From NCBI GenBank assembly GCA_020205615.1, contig CM035160.1:11879821-11943820 (forward strand): a stretch of DNA of 64,000 nt. Reading direction: 5' to 3'. The position numbers and the translations under genes were made by a program. Positions 24,784 through 35,903 of this stretch are shown piece by piece; position 1 is the first letter of the stretch; the number at the start of each line of letters is the position of its first letter. The notes under the pieces were generated by a model. That model searched no databases. It was not told the origin of the DNA and saw only the letters and a list, made by a program, of their open reading frames with translations. This DNA is from Panax quinquefolius. Lineage: Eukaryota > Streptophyta > Magnoliopsida > Apiales > Araliaceae.

Positions 24784-27605
24784 TGTAAGACCGAAAATTT
24801 TTTAAATAAAAGGAATTTCCTTTATTTATTATTTTGAAATAGTAAGGGTTGATTTGATTAATGTGGATAGTTAAGGGTTAAATATGCAAATATTTCAAAA
24901 TAAGCAGTGGTTATAAAATATTCATTGTTGTCGGGGAATATTAGTTTGGTGGTGGAATATTAAATGCGGTTGTCGGGAATATTAAATGCTGACAGTAGCG
25001 ACCATGTGTGGGCCCCATGTGAGCGATTGGATGAAGAAAGCGACAAATATAAGTTGTTTTTTTAAATAGCAGGCGTAGTTATTCTGAGATTATCTTGTTG
25101 GAATACCGGTGGTTAAAACACACTAATCTGGCGTTGTTGAGCGATGGCACTTGGTATTGCACCAATTATTGATTCTTACGTGAAGGCCTTTACTCGATAA
25201 TGGTTACGATAATTCTTTATTCGATATTTTATTGAGTTAATAATTCTTTGCGTTGATATTTTATATTCTTTGTTGTTTGATAATTGTCATTACACGTATC
25301 TTTCATTATCGAAGAATAATTCATATTATCTGAATAATATTATTAGATAACATTATTGGCAATGTCTAGAAAGTTACATCTAAGGAGAGTTTTGGTCGCA
25401 ATTAATTGCGGCAGATGAAGAAGAAATTCTTATTGGAAAGCCCCTCTTTCTGAGGAAGCTGCACGTTTGTCGATATTGTGATTACGTAATATTATTTGTG
25501 AATAATTAATTATTGATTTATATGATGAGAAAAATATTGATTTTATGTGGATATAGATGGAAAAATTTTAAAATGACAATTGTTGAAAATTAATATTTTA
25601 TCTTTTTACGATAAAATAATTCGTTTAAATATATTATTTTAATAATATATTAGCGGTGATATTTTACAACGAATGTGGGATATATGAGTATCTGAGGAGG
25701 AAGAGTATTTTTGTTGCAATAAATGTTTAAAACATATTAAACATGTCGGTTGGACCCCATTTATTGGTTGAAATTTGATTATAGCTTTGTAAAATTGCCC
25801 GTTTGTGGATTTGGTCAATTTTTGATTGGAATTTGGAAAAACTTTCTTACTGCAAAGTTGTAGAAATTGAATTTCCTATAAAAACTCATGAGATTCAATT
25901 TTTCTGATGAAAGGGCTATTTATTATGAATTATTGAAGTTAGAAGCTCAAAATAATTGATTTTGGAAGTTTAAAATATTTAAAATTAGAAAAACGTTTTT
26001 CTTATTTTTTTTTCTAGAAGGTGGCATGTGTTTGATGGCTGAAATCAGATTCTAGACATGTGTAGAAAATAATATAATTATATTATTAATTTATTAAATT
26101 TTACTAACTTTGGTGTTACAGCGATTTCTATAAATAGGGTCTTGGGTTAGAATTGAAAATCACACGAAAAGCTGAAGTTTTCTCTCTATATTTATCGGCG
26201 TATTCTTGTGAGTATTTTGAGTATACTTTGAGTATTGCTATCTCGGTTGCAAGTCAGTCATAGCTTTATATCAGGTGTTTTAATTTAGAAATCTTGATCT
26301 TTCGAGGTAAGGGATATTATTTTTTTCGTAATGATATTATTTCTTCAATATCATTATCTTTGAAATATTGATCTGAAGTTTTATCAAATTTGGAACTTTT
26401 TCATGTAGGGTTACTATTCATGGGTTCTTATTCATGAGTTCTTATTCACGAGAGTTCTTATTAAGCGAGTTCTTATTCACGATTCTTATTCACGATTCTT
26501 ATTCTACTATTAAGTACTATTCATGAAGCGTGAAGATGTTTTTGTGGAATTTCTATCTTTTGGTGTCGAGTTCTTATTCACGTTATCTGCCTTATTCACG
26601 TATCTGACCTTATTCACGTATCTGATCTTATTCATAGAAAAATAAAATTTCTTCTTTTAAATCAAAATATCTATTACGGATCTTAACTTTGATTGTATCC
26701 ATGTTTTGATCATTCTTGAATTTTACACCACTATGATTATTTTTGAGGTATTTTTGGGCGTGGATAAAACCAAGTCTGAATCCTTAATCCTTAATCCTTG
26801 TCATTTTGTTTCCTTTGGATTCGTTTCTTTAAAAATATTTTTCATCATCCTCGGTCTTAAATGATGATATTATTGAATATCTTTGGCTGTAGTGCAAAGA
26901 TGAATGATTTCTGAAGAATATCTTTGGCACATAGTGCAAGATGAGCAGTGTTGAGATGAACATGGCCAGATTGATTAATATCTTTGGCACATAGTGCAAA
27001 GATGAGCAGTGTTTAAATGAACATGACCCGGTGATGAATATCTTTGGCTTTGGTAGTGCAAAGATGAATATTTGATTCGGATGCATATTGATTGATGTTA
27101 CGAGGATAAAATATTGATGATGGGTATTAAATTCATAGATTATAGTAGATTTCATTCTCTACGTAACTCTTACATGAATTATTATTTCATTACGAATATT
27201 GATCTGAAACTTGTTGTCTATTGTATTACATCAGTTTTCCTGTTGAAGACTAACGATAATTTGTTGTATATTATCTTAGTCATAATATTCTTCTTGGGCT
27301 AGTTGAGCTCACCCTTTTCCTTGTTGTTCCATTTTTCTTCTCGGGAGGCGAGAATGTAGCGAGTCTTAGTCGGGGTATGGAATGAAGGTTACAGAGAGTT
27401 GTTTAGTAGTCCTCACCATTTTTGTAAAATAATGAATCAATAATTATGATGGGGATTTATTTGCATGTGGATATTATCTAGAAGACAATATTATATATAT
27501 TTAAACTCACGATATATATTGTAGTTATTTCACCCACGACATTTGTATTATGAAAGTTGTAGTTTGCTTTTGTACCATGTATTTGGCGACTTTAACGAAT
27601 GAATG
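24784..27605 (+). repeat. LTR 4 of tandem array, 3' end replaced
   Basis: Matches LTRs 1-3 from TGTAAGACC to the TTTGGCGACT region near 27590, but the final ~40 bp (the stretch ending GGGGCGTCGC) are missing. Around GAATGGGTG at about 27600-27609 the sequence changes to unrelated Tat-like element sequence. TATAAATA at 26129-26136. Confidence 0.88.
26129..26136 (+). promoter_or_regulatory. LTR 4 TATA box
   Basis: TATAAATA in the conserved LTR promoter context. Confidence 0.65.
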
Positions 27606-30173
27606 GGTGACACTATCTTTCCATCGGGTTTGATTACTCTTTCCCACTTTGTCTTCTGTTCTTCTTTTCTTTTATTTACTTTATCAGCTTCCGATTGGGC
27701 TGTCCGTTTAGCATTGATTATGTTTCGGGCATCCTCCGAGTCTGCTGCCCGCTTCTTCGGGTCTTTTTCTTCTTTCTCTACATCTATTAATACAGGTTTC
27801 TTATTTTTGAAACATTCACCTTGTTCTAAAGTCTGCTTCTTTTCCTTTTTCACAGGTACAAACTTGTCCTCCTATACATCTTCCCAGCTTGCTAGTTTCA
27901 AAGAATCAGGCTTGGCAATATGGTTTTCTCCTTCTTCGGCAACATCATCGAAGAAAGTTGCTTCATTGATATGTGCCTCCTCTGGCCCAAAAGGGTTCCT
28001 TGTTGCTGGAACCTTAACCTCCTTGTCTTTCCAAATTGCCTTCATGCACTGGTGAAAAACTGATGGTACCACCCCATAATCATTCTGCCAAGCTCTTCCT
28101 AGCAACACATGATATGATGCGTCAACCTCTGCTACATGAAACATCATATGTCCTCAGATCTTCCCCACTTGCATATCAACCTTGATGTATCCGAGGGTTC
28201 TCGTGCTTTGATTAGCGAACCCCGTGATGTTTTTCTTTTCCTTCACGATCTTCTTCTCTGGCATACCTAAATGTTTAAAGATGATTATAGGGCATGATAT
28301 TTACGAGGCAGCTCCATTATCGATGAACGCCTCTCCGTATTTCTATGCCATTAATTATTAACATCACATATAGTGGTCTATTATGTGGATATCTCACTCT
28401 CTATCGGCCTTGTAGAAAGTGATTTTGTTCTCTTCCTCCCACCGCCTCTTCACAAACCCTTTCTTTGATTGCCGTACGAAGTCTCTTGTGCCTCGGCGAC
28501 TTTGATGATTGACTTGTTCGCTTCTATCCTTGCTTCCTTGGTCAATCCGATCTGATCAAAAAATTTCCTGAACTTAGCTCCGTTCATCAATGCGGTCATC
28601 TGCAGACCTGGATCAGAATTATCCTTCATCATTTCCGTGTTCTCCATCATCTCCACTTCTCTTCCCTCTAGTGATTCACTATGAGTAATAGTGTTGCACG
28701 TTTCTTTCCCCTTGTGGTTAGGAAGTGGCTTGTCCAGTACGTTGTTTCCTCCTTCCAATTCAATTTCTCCTGCCGCCAATTTCTCATGGTAGATCATTCG
28801 TAGACTATAACAATCCATAGTGGAGTATCCGGCGTACTGGTGGTATACACAGAAGTCTGGTTTCAATTTTATTTCTTCTGTTATAACAAATCTGGGCCTT
28901 GGAGGTTTTACAACTCCATGTTCTACCCATTGCTCGTACAAATCCCTAAATGCCTTCTCACTGCACGTAATAACCCTTGGGATTGGCAATCTCAAAAACT
29001 TTTCTCCTGGTTTTCCATGGTTCCTTTCATTCTTTCCACTCTTTTCCTTTTGACCCCTTGTGGCTTTTTTTTTGAGAATCAAAAGCCACGAAGAGCGTCT
29101 TCTTTTGCCCTTCCACGTAACTTCATTAGCGTGGCTTGCGGGAAAAGTCATAATTCCTCCCAGTCTTGTCTGAATGTTGAGAGTGTTGCAAAGGAATCAC
29201 ATGCTTTAGTGACCAAGTGGGGCTTAAAAGGTATCAAGGGCACCATTATTGCATATGCTCAGAGATTTCTTCTCTCAATCTACCTCCACACATTTTTAAG
29301 GCAGAGCCACTAATCTGTCTACGTAATCGACGACTCCTCATTTGGCTTTTGTTTGAATCTCATTAACTCCATGATGGTCACTTGTTTGCGTATAAAAAAT
29401 TTCTTAAAAATTGTAACTTCAAATCGTCCCCAATCTTGATCGAGCCTTTCTAGATTGTAGTACCAATCAAGGCACTATCTATCAATGTTTTACTGAACTC
29501 ACGGAGCAAAAGGTTGTGGTTGATTACTTCATCATAACCCAACCACGGAGACATCGATTCTACAAACCTGGCTATATGATCTCTCGTATTCCCTTTCTCT
29601 CCATTGTACTTCAGAAATTGTGGCGAGTGCTCAATATACCCTGCTGGGTAAGGCTGTCTCCGTATATGTGTCGGATATGGTGGAGTGAAGTCCAATTCTG
29701 AGGGTCTGGTTGTCTGTCTTCGGAGTTGATTGATTACGTCAAACATATCATCCTTAGACGATAATTTCCCATCTCTTCCTGTTGCTTCCGCATTTCTGAC
29801 ATCATTGCCATCATCATCCCTTGTCCTTCTCTTGCCTCCTTTAAGGCCTTGAACATCTCCAACTGCACATCATTCGTGGTTATTCGCTCTCCACTTGCTT
29901 CCTCACCTTGTCTTCCTGTGCCCATCTGTCTGTCATTGGTTTATTGTTGATCAGCCATATGTGGTGATGTTGAACTTCCTTCAGAAGCGTCTTCTACGAG
30001 GGGTTGATCGAGATCCAGTTTCGTGCCTTGGAAATGTTGATTTATCTGCCTCGGAACCGGATCCGGTGAAGTAATGCTAGGTGTTGGTGAAACTCTTCCT
30101 ATAGTTCTCCCACTTCGAGTCGTGGGCATACCCTTCACGAATTCTACACCTCCCCAGCAGAGTCGCCAATAAA
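27606..30173 (-). pseudogene. gag-protease region of Tat-like element, broken
   Basis: Minus-strand reading. An ATG at about 30130 opens MPTTRSGRTIGR; an in-frame TAA follows MADQQ (29943-29941). Gag continues at 29925 with a short coiled-coil-like, Met/Glu/Gln-rich stretch, then a frameshift to 29746-29450, which has the Gag core (PYPAGYIEHSPQFLKYNG, HIARFVESMSPW, LREF). The longest open stretch, 29151-28450 (233 codons), carries PRVITCSEKAFRDLYEQWV and the Cys/His finger. A protease-like stretch lies at 28147-27872 (FHVAEVDASYHVLLGRAW). The last part (27853-27606) is Lys/Glu-rich. Gag cannot be translated as one protein. Confidence 0.78.
30151..30168 (-). promoter_or_regulatory. Primer-binding site of Tat-like element
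   Basis: Minus-strand TGGCGACTCTGCTGGGGA, six bases inside the LTR end. It is complementary to a tRNA 3' end with terminal CCA, as used by Tat/Ogre-type elements; the exact tRNA was not matched. Confidence 0.65.
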
Positions 30174-30668
30174 TGTAGGTAAGAAAACCGTACCTTACTA
30201 GGGTTAGGGTTTCGTGTTGGTGAGGAGGAGAAATCCGCGAAGAATACTGGTCTTGATTGAGTGGTTGAAGAGGGGAAAGAGCAGTGCAATTCTTGAGTAA
30301 CACGCGTGGCGAAACTCTTAGGATTCAAGAGCCTTCTTCAAAGTCTCTAGTTCGGAGAGAATCAAAAGTCCTTTCTATTGAAATGAAAGGGGTATTTATA
30401 GAGTTTCTGAAAAATGGTCACGCGTGCCTTGCACATGCCTGGTCTTGTGCTCAAGCATGTGATTTCGAGAGAAATTCCAAGAATACCCTTAATTACTTAA
30501 GTAATGCCTAAATCATCCTGTCCCTTCAGCCACCAATCTAATCCTCAATCAATTCCCGAATGAAATCGTCTCCACGAGTCTTACGCCTCGGGACACGTGG
30601 AGACTTCTCCTGCTCATTTAATTCTTTAGATCACACGTAAGCCCTAATTTTATATTTGGGTTCACACA
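30174..30668 (-). repeat. 5' LTR of Tat-like element (~495 bp)
   Basis: Minus-strand TGTGTGAACCC (30668) to ACCTACA (30174), bounded internally by the primer-binding site. It contains a TATA box at 30400-30393. The outer edge is set only by the TG terminus because there is no second LTR to compare, so it may be off by several bases. Confidence 0.6.
30393..30400 (-). promoter_or_regulatory. TATA box of Tat-like LTR
   Basis: Minus-strand TATAAATA in the context CTCTATAAATACCCC, about 270 bp into the LTR. Confidence 0.55.
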
Positions 30669-30733
30669 TATAAACACTCTATTAAGTTAATTGACCAATT
30701 TATTCAAAAATGAATATCTCTACATGTAATTAA

Positions 30734-30737
<4 letters not shown>

Positions 30738-30783
<46 letters not shown>
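30738..30783. repeat. (AT)n microsatellite
   Basis: About 23 perfect AT dinucleotides just outside the Tat-like LTR. Confidence 0.95.
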
Positions 30784-30785
<2 letters not shown>

Positions 30786-31100
30786 AGCTGTGATTTGTTC
30801 TTTGGGGAGGCCAATTTTTTTTTTAACATCATAAAATATATTCATCGCTAAAAAATAAAATTTCACTATTACAAAACATATTTTTACTAAAACAAAAATA
30901 ATATAGTAATAAAATTTGCTTTGACAAAAATAATAAAATATAGCAAAAAAAAATTCTTTTAAAACATATCAAAATTTTGTCAAAACTTGGTAAATAGTAG
31001 TTACAAAAATTTTAAAACAAAACCAAATGTCTGAAATGAGTTTTATAAAATTTTCAAACTTTGAGGTGAATCTTACAAAAATTTTAAACTTGGAGGGGGC

Positions 31101-31121
31101 GGAGGGGCCGTGGGCCCCTCC
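31101..31121. repeat. GC-rich perfect hairpin in AT-rich DNA
   Basis: GGAGGGGCC and GGCCCCTCC form a 9-bp perfect inverted repeat around a 3-base loop (GTG). It sits at the end of a stretch with repeated AAAATTTT-type words and is probably part of a decayed transposable element. Function unknown. Confidence 0.6.
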
Positions 31122-33569
31122 AACAACCATGTTGCTCCGTACCTATATATATATATTGATGTTCGATCTGTATTTGAGTCTGGTTGGCATATAATTAATT
31201 CCACTCAGGTTGATACATATGCGGAATGATATGAGACTCCGATCGATCCTGATAAATTAAATGTATTAGTTTATAATTAATGTGAAAGTGTATATCAACT
31301 TTTTTATTTAATTTCTTCTTCTAGACCGATTCAACAAGAAGCTGCTACATACAATATTAACTTAATTTATAAAATGCAAAAGGAGTTTAAAACACCACAT
31401 TTGTTTTTATTAATTAATAAAAAAGCGGGAACAAATTAGGTAGCATGCAAATCAAATTTATTAACGTACGCTAGCAGCGTGGTGCATCATACTTAATTAA
31501 TTGGGTACACTGTTCTTGACTGAAGACAATACCAAAATAATTCATGCTCGTTATTTTAATATTATTTATGTATATTTTATAAATATATACTAGTAATATT
31601 AATTTTTAGATTTATATATATATTTGGTAAACCCAGAGAGACATTCTGACATGATCAGGGGCTGACAGATGAACTGTACGTATGATCATTCCAGCTTGCT
31701 TTGTGAGTTAAATGGACCACATCTTTCTAGGAATAGATTGGATTCCTTGCACATAAGACTATAGATCGTTGAATCAGGATAAGAAAAAGGGGTTTGAGTG
31801 TGCATGATTATATTAATATTTCCACCGTTTTATAATTAAAAATATAATATAATTGATTTTTTAGTTAATTTGTAACTCTCTAAAATTCAAATTTAATGCC
31901 AGTTTATTTAATTTTGATTAATATAATAATAAATACTGTAAAATATTCAAAAAGTACTATTATCAAGTATAAAACCGTTATTTCAAAAAATAAATTAAAT
32001 ACCTATAATTATATATAATTTGGATTTTAAATTATCACAATCAAATTAGACTTTTTGAAGGATTGGAGATTTTCAAGAAGTCGCAGGATTTGGGTGACCT
32101 GCAACAACCAACACATCTTATATTAGTGGATGGCAAGAGTTGTATGGCTGCATGCATATTTAATTCTTTATGGTTTAGTAGTTACATAAAGAGTGAATGT
32201 TTACTTTTTGGTGGTTGGATCTTTATGGTTTGTAATACAACTTTTGTCCCAAGAGTTGTATGGCTGCATATTTAATTCTTTTGTATTTATTATTATTATT
32301 ATTTATATTGACAATTTATAAAATATTTACTTGTTTAGATGACTTATTTTTATTTGGTTACATTCACTATCCACATTTTTACCTATAAACCAAATAATAA
32401 AAATAATATTTATTCCGATAAATTTAGGTCGAATTATTAAAATTATAAAAAAATCTCATTTATTACGTATCTATTTTTTAAAAAAAATTACTAAAACCTA
32501 TTCACCTAATTAACAATAAAAAAATCGACATAAGTTCATGAACCGACTAATGGTCTCCAATTATCCACCGTTTGCATTGTGAGTTTACTTTGAAAAAAAG
32601 TCAATGGCACCAGAATTACTCTAGAACCCAATATACTTGTATTTCATACTCACTAGATTCAAAATACGAGATAAATTTGTAAAAAAAAAAAAATTAAATT
32701 TAAATAAATTTTTATTTCAACCTCTTTTTGTTCTTCTTAACATTAATTAAGAATATAGAAACAGTGGCATAATAATATTCAATTAATAAAAAATAAAAGT
32801 AATAATAGGTTAGGAATTAATTTCATGTCATTTTATAATTTAAAAATATATCTAAAATAGATAGTTAATAGAAGTAATATATATCAAATTTTAGAAAATT
32901 GGGAGTACTATCTAGTTATTTGTCAAGGTGCGGCAATTGTATTTTGCATAATTATATGTCAGTCTAAGAAATCTTAGCAGCCACCCCTTTTATGTTTTTG
33001 TTTGGGTGCTAGAACATCTTTTTTTGGGTGGAAAATACTCCATATAGCTAGCTTGTTCAAATTAAAATTAGAAGGCATGATCATGACAGGTCAAATTCAT
33101 AACTTTAAAGGGATTAACCTGGTGGTTAAAGAGATTTGATTCATTTCTTGATTTTTTTTTTATAAAAAAATTAGAATATAGAGAAAAAGCAATTAAAGTG
33201 GGATCGTCTGAGTAATTTTATTTTTTTGAATGTTGATATATTCAAATTTTAATTTTAATGGGTATAAAAGCTTGCTGTATAATATCACAATAAATTTTAT
33301 ATAACAATACGATTCATCTAGAACATGCAACTATCAATCTAATCTGATATATATATATATATATATGATCACCCTATCTATATCTATATATAAGGTCAAT
33401 GAAAGTTTTAAATCCTAATGCCCAACTTACCATAATGTTTCATTTATGGGTCGTTGTATACCACACATATATAGACGAGTCCTTTTCCAAATTCTGGTTT
33501 CATCTTTTTCACTATTTTCTAACTTCCATTATTACTCATCAATTTGTATTTTATCGGAGCTAGGCCCAC

Positions 33570-33570
<1 letters not shown>

Positions 33571-33616
<46 letters not shown>
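33571..33616. repeat. (AT)n microsatellite
   Basis: About 22 AT units in the intergenic region. Confidence 0.95.
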
Positions 33617-33617
<1 letters not shown>

Positions 33618-34759
33618 TTCACGTACTAATTAATATATGAAGTTTGGTCAAATTTCTTATGAAATAGATACGAGTATATATGATTTGTAAGGTCCGTAAT
33701 TAGCAATAGGGAAACTTAATTATTCTTCTCCACCACTCCACACCACATATATTATATATACAATGAATGGTGACTGATTTCTGCATGCGTTGTATTTATT
33801 TATTTTGACTCGTGCAAATTTATTGGTAATTAAGGCTCTCGATCTAGCTCTCTTACGTCAAGTTTGAATGTGGATTCAACCTCCATATAAAGTAGTAGTA
33901 TATATGTTAACTTGGTTAATGGTCTAACTATATTCTTAATTCCTTGTAGACTCGATATTTAATTATATAAAATATTCAAATTAATTTATTTTTTGAAATT
34001 AATATATAATTTAAAATCCGTTCTCACTGAATTTCTGCGTCAAATAAACTCCAGGGTCTAGCTAAGCACCAATTATTTCAGACCGTACACCTTAGGTGAT
34101 GTAATATGAGTAATTATATAATTAAGTATGTTCAATTTCAATAAATGAAGAAATATTTTAAACAAAACTAACCACTATAATAATAATATTATTATTTTCA
34201 CAAGTAACTTTTAATATATTCATAAATTGTTATTTGTGAAATAAAAATTAAACTTTTTTTTTGCATTTTAATATATAAAATCACTTGCATCTAATATTTT
34301 AAGATGACGATGAAGTATTTATGTAATATTAATCAATTATTATATTGGACTGGTTCTCTTGGATGAGTACGTCATTTCATTTCATTTTTTTTAAAACGTC
34401 CTGAAATAGAAGTCTATTATTAAATCAAGTTATCTAGATTCAAGAATTTTTAAGTGTATTTTTAATTTTGAAGGTTAATTATATATATAAATGATCATTT
34501 TTTTCTTGGAAAAAAACTTGCAAACTAGGACTCCTCTTGGCGTCCAACAGATACACTATATATATATAATGATGGCTGAAACATTCCAAATTTGTTAGTT
34601 CTATTTTTTTAAATCTACAACTTTAAATTAGTTATATATGAGTTTCATATTTTGACCTTGTTGTTTACTCAACTTATTAATTAACAATATCTAAGTTATA
34701 TAAAAATTAAATATGTTACCGCTAGCTAGCTACTTATTACTAAGAACAAATTTGGAATA

Positions 34760-34955
34760 TGTACGCCCCAAAATAAGTCCACACAACCTATTTTAAGTCG
34801 TAAAAATACACACTATAAAATCAAAATACAAATCTTCTAATTTACAACTATTAAACTATTGTGCAAAATACAATAACACATAAACTGTGAGTTTCAATAC
34901 AAATAACAGTACTCACACTCCAAACCAATAATACTTTACATAAAGGTACAGTCGA
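34760..34955 (-). repeat. Degraded LTR relic, terminal part
   Basis: On the minus strand this ends GGGGCGTACA and contains TTTGTATTGAAACTCACAG, matching the terminal part of the Tekay-like LTRs in this window (compare 49645-49774, with CAAACTCACGATTTATG and GGGGCGTCGCA). Continued on the far side of the CACTA-like remnant at 35503. Confidence 0.55.
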
Positions 34956-35502
34956 TATCGGTTTTAAGAATTAAAATATTTGAAAAATGCTCAAGGAACA
35001 AACATTTTCGTTGCTGATTCAGCATAATGTCGTTGCCAAATAATATAATCAGCAACGAAAATCGTTGTTAAAAAGTTTACATTCCGCAACGAAAGCAAGC
35101 TTAGGCAACAATTTTCATAATTTCTTTGCAACGAAAATGCCGCTTGCAAAATGGTGTCAATTGCAAATCGAAAATCTTTGAAAAAAAAATGCTCATTTCG
35201 TTGCTAATTAGCATGCTTTTTGCAAAGCGAAATGGGGTTTTAACAACGAAATTTTAATTATTCGCAATAATACATTTTTATTGCTAAAGGATCGATGTCT
35301 CTGTACGAAAGCCAAATTTCGTTGTAAAATGTATTACTTTTGGCAACGAAAAAAATACGTTCGTTGCGTAACAATTAGCAACGCTCATTGCGCAACGAAA
35401 GACGCAACGACAGTAAAGTCGTTGCCAAAACTCTTTTACAACGAAATTTGGCACCTTTAGCAACGAAAATAGGTTTTTGCTGAAGCCCCATTTTTTTTAG
35501 TG
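34956..35502. mobile_element. CACTA-like transposon remnant with subterminal GCAACGAAA repeats
   Basis: Around twenty copies of GCAACGAAA or its complement TTTCGTTGC, in both orientations, are packed between about 35000 and 35475. The right end is TTTTTTTTAGTG, reading on the minus strand CACTAAAAAAAA, the terminal motif of CACTA (En/Spm) elements, whose ends carry such short subterminal transposase-binding repeats (family knowledge). No matching CACTA terminus was found at the left end, whose boundary is approximate, and there is no transposase. It lies inside an LTR relic. Another superfamily is possible. Confidence 0.5.
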
Positions 35503-35730
35503 AATGTATTGAGAAACTTCAACAGTCACAGACTATCACTTTATTCTCTTGTTATCCCCGCTCGACCCAGCTACACTTTTATTACCTGAAAGGAATTATG
35601 AACCAAAAGGGTGAGCACAAATAGTCCAATAAAAATTATTATGACTAAAGATAATCAAATTATATATCAATAACATTCATCAGTAATAAATCAGATATTT
35701 AGAACATATGATAGATGATAATTACAGCAA
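35503..35730 (-). repeat. Degraded LTR relic, upstream part, next to PUB 3' end
   Basis: Minus-strand sequence contains ATTATCTTTAGTCATAATAA, GGACTATTTGTGCTCACCC and GGGTCGAGCGGGG, paralleling ATTATCTTAGTCATAATATT, GGGCTAGTTGAGCTCACCC and the GAGTCGGGG stretch of the 47-55 kb LTRs (about 49429-49530). With 34760-34955 it makes one LTR relic split by the CACTA-like remnant. It ends about 170 bp beyond the PUB stop codon. Confidence 0.5.
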
Positions 35731-35903
35731 AATCAACAATCCATTAAAAGAATCAAGTAGAACATAATATCTACTATCTCTACTCCAAATTAAAAGCTCA
35801 TATTTAACAAAGAAATAACTCGAAGAACAAATGTTAATTAATTAGGGTTTCAACTTTCAACCCATCCATTTGTTATTAATTGGCAAGGCTCTAAACTGAA
35901 AAA

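Larger units (their letters stand above)
4449..27605 (+). mobile_element. Tandem multimer of a non-autonomous Tekay-like Ty3/gypsy retrotransposon (4 LTRs, 3 internal regions)
   Basis: LTR starts fall at 4449, 11244, 18020 and 24784, spacings of 6795, 6776 and 6764 bp, with an internal region of about 3.94-3.95 kb between each pair. Neighbouring units share one LTR, the structure expected from unequal homologous recombination between LTRs rather than from separate insertions. Each LTR but the first is preceded by a polypurine tract, and each but the last is followed by a degraded initiator-Met-tRNA-type primer-binding site. The chromodomain after integrase, long LTRs and sequence motifs point to the Tekay/Del chromovirus lineage (family knowledge). 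The last LTR is truncated at about 27605 by a Tat-like element. Confidence 0.9.
27606..30668 (-). mobile_element. Truncated Ty3/gypsy element, Tat/Ogre-like, 5' part only
   Basis: On the minus strand the order is LTR (30668-30174), primer-binding site (30168-30151), gag, then the protease region, breaking off at about 27605 where it joins LTR 4 of the array. No RT, integrase or 3' LTR is present. The protein motifs (SYHVLLGRAWQNDYGVVPS and a CVYHQYAGYSTMDC gag finger) resemble Tat/Ogre-type elements as known from plants. Lineage assignment is inference. Confidence 0.75.
30669..34759. other. AT-rich intergenic region, no gene seen
   Basis: About 4 kb of AT-rich DNA with long A and T runs, (AT)n tracts (30738-30783, 33344-33366, 33571-33616) and a GC-rich hairpin (31101-31121). 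The only ORF of note (32063-32275) has no recognisable protein and spans a short direct repeat (GTTGTATGGCTGCAT at about 32140 and 32254). No RNA gene was recognised. Confidence 0.7.

Noticed and set aside
27603..29313. Long plus-strand ORFs (27603-28055 and 28840-29313)
   Set aside because: They are antisense shadows of the Tat-like gag-protease on the minus strand, which has recognisable motifs.
32063..32275. 70-codon ORF
   Set aside because: It spans a short direct repeat in AT-rich DNA and shows no recognisable protein.
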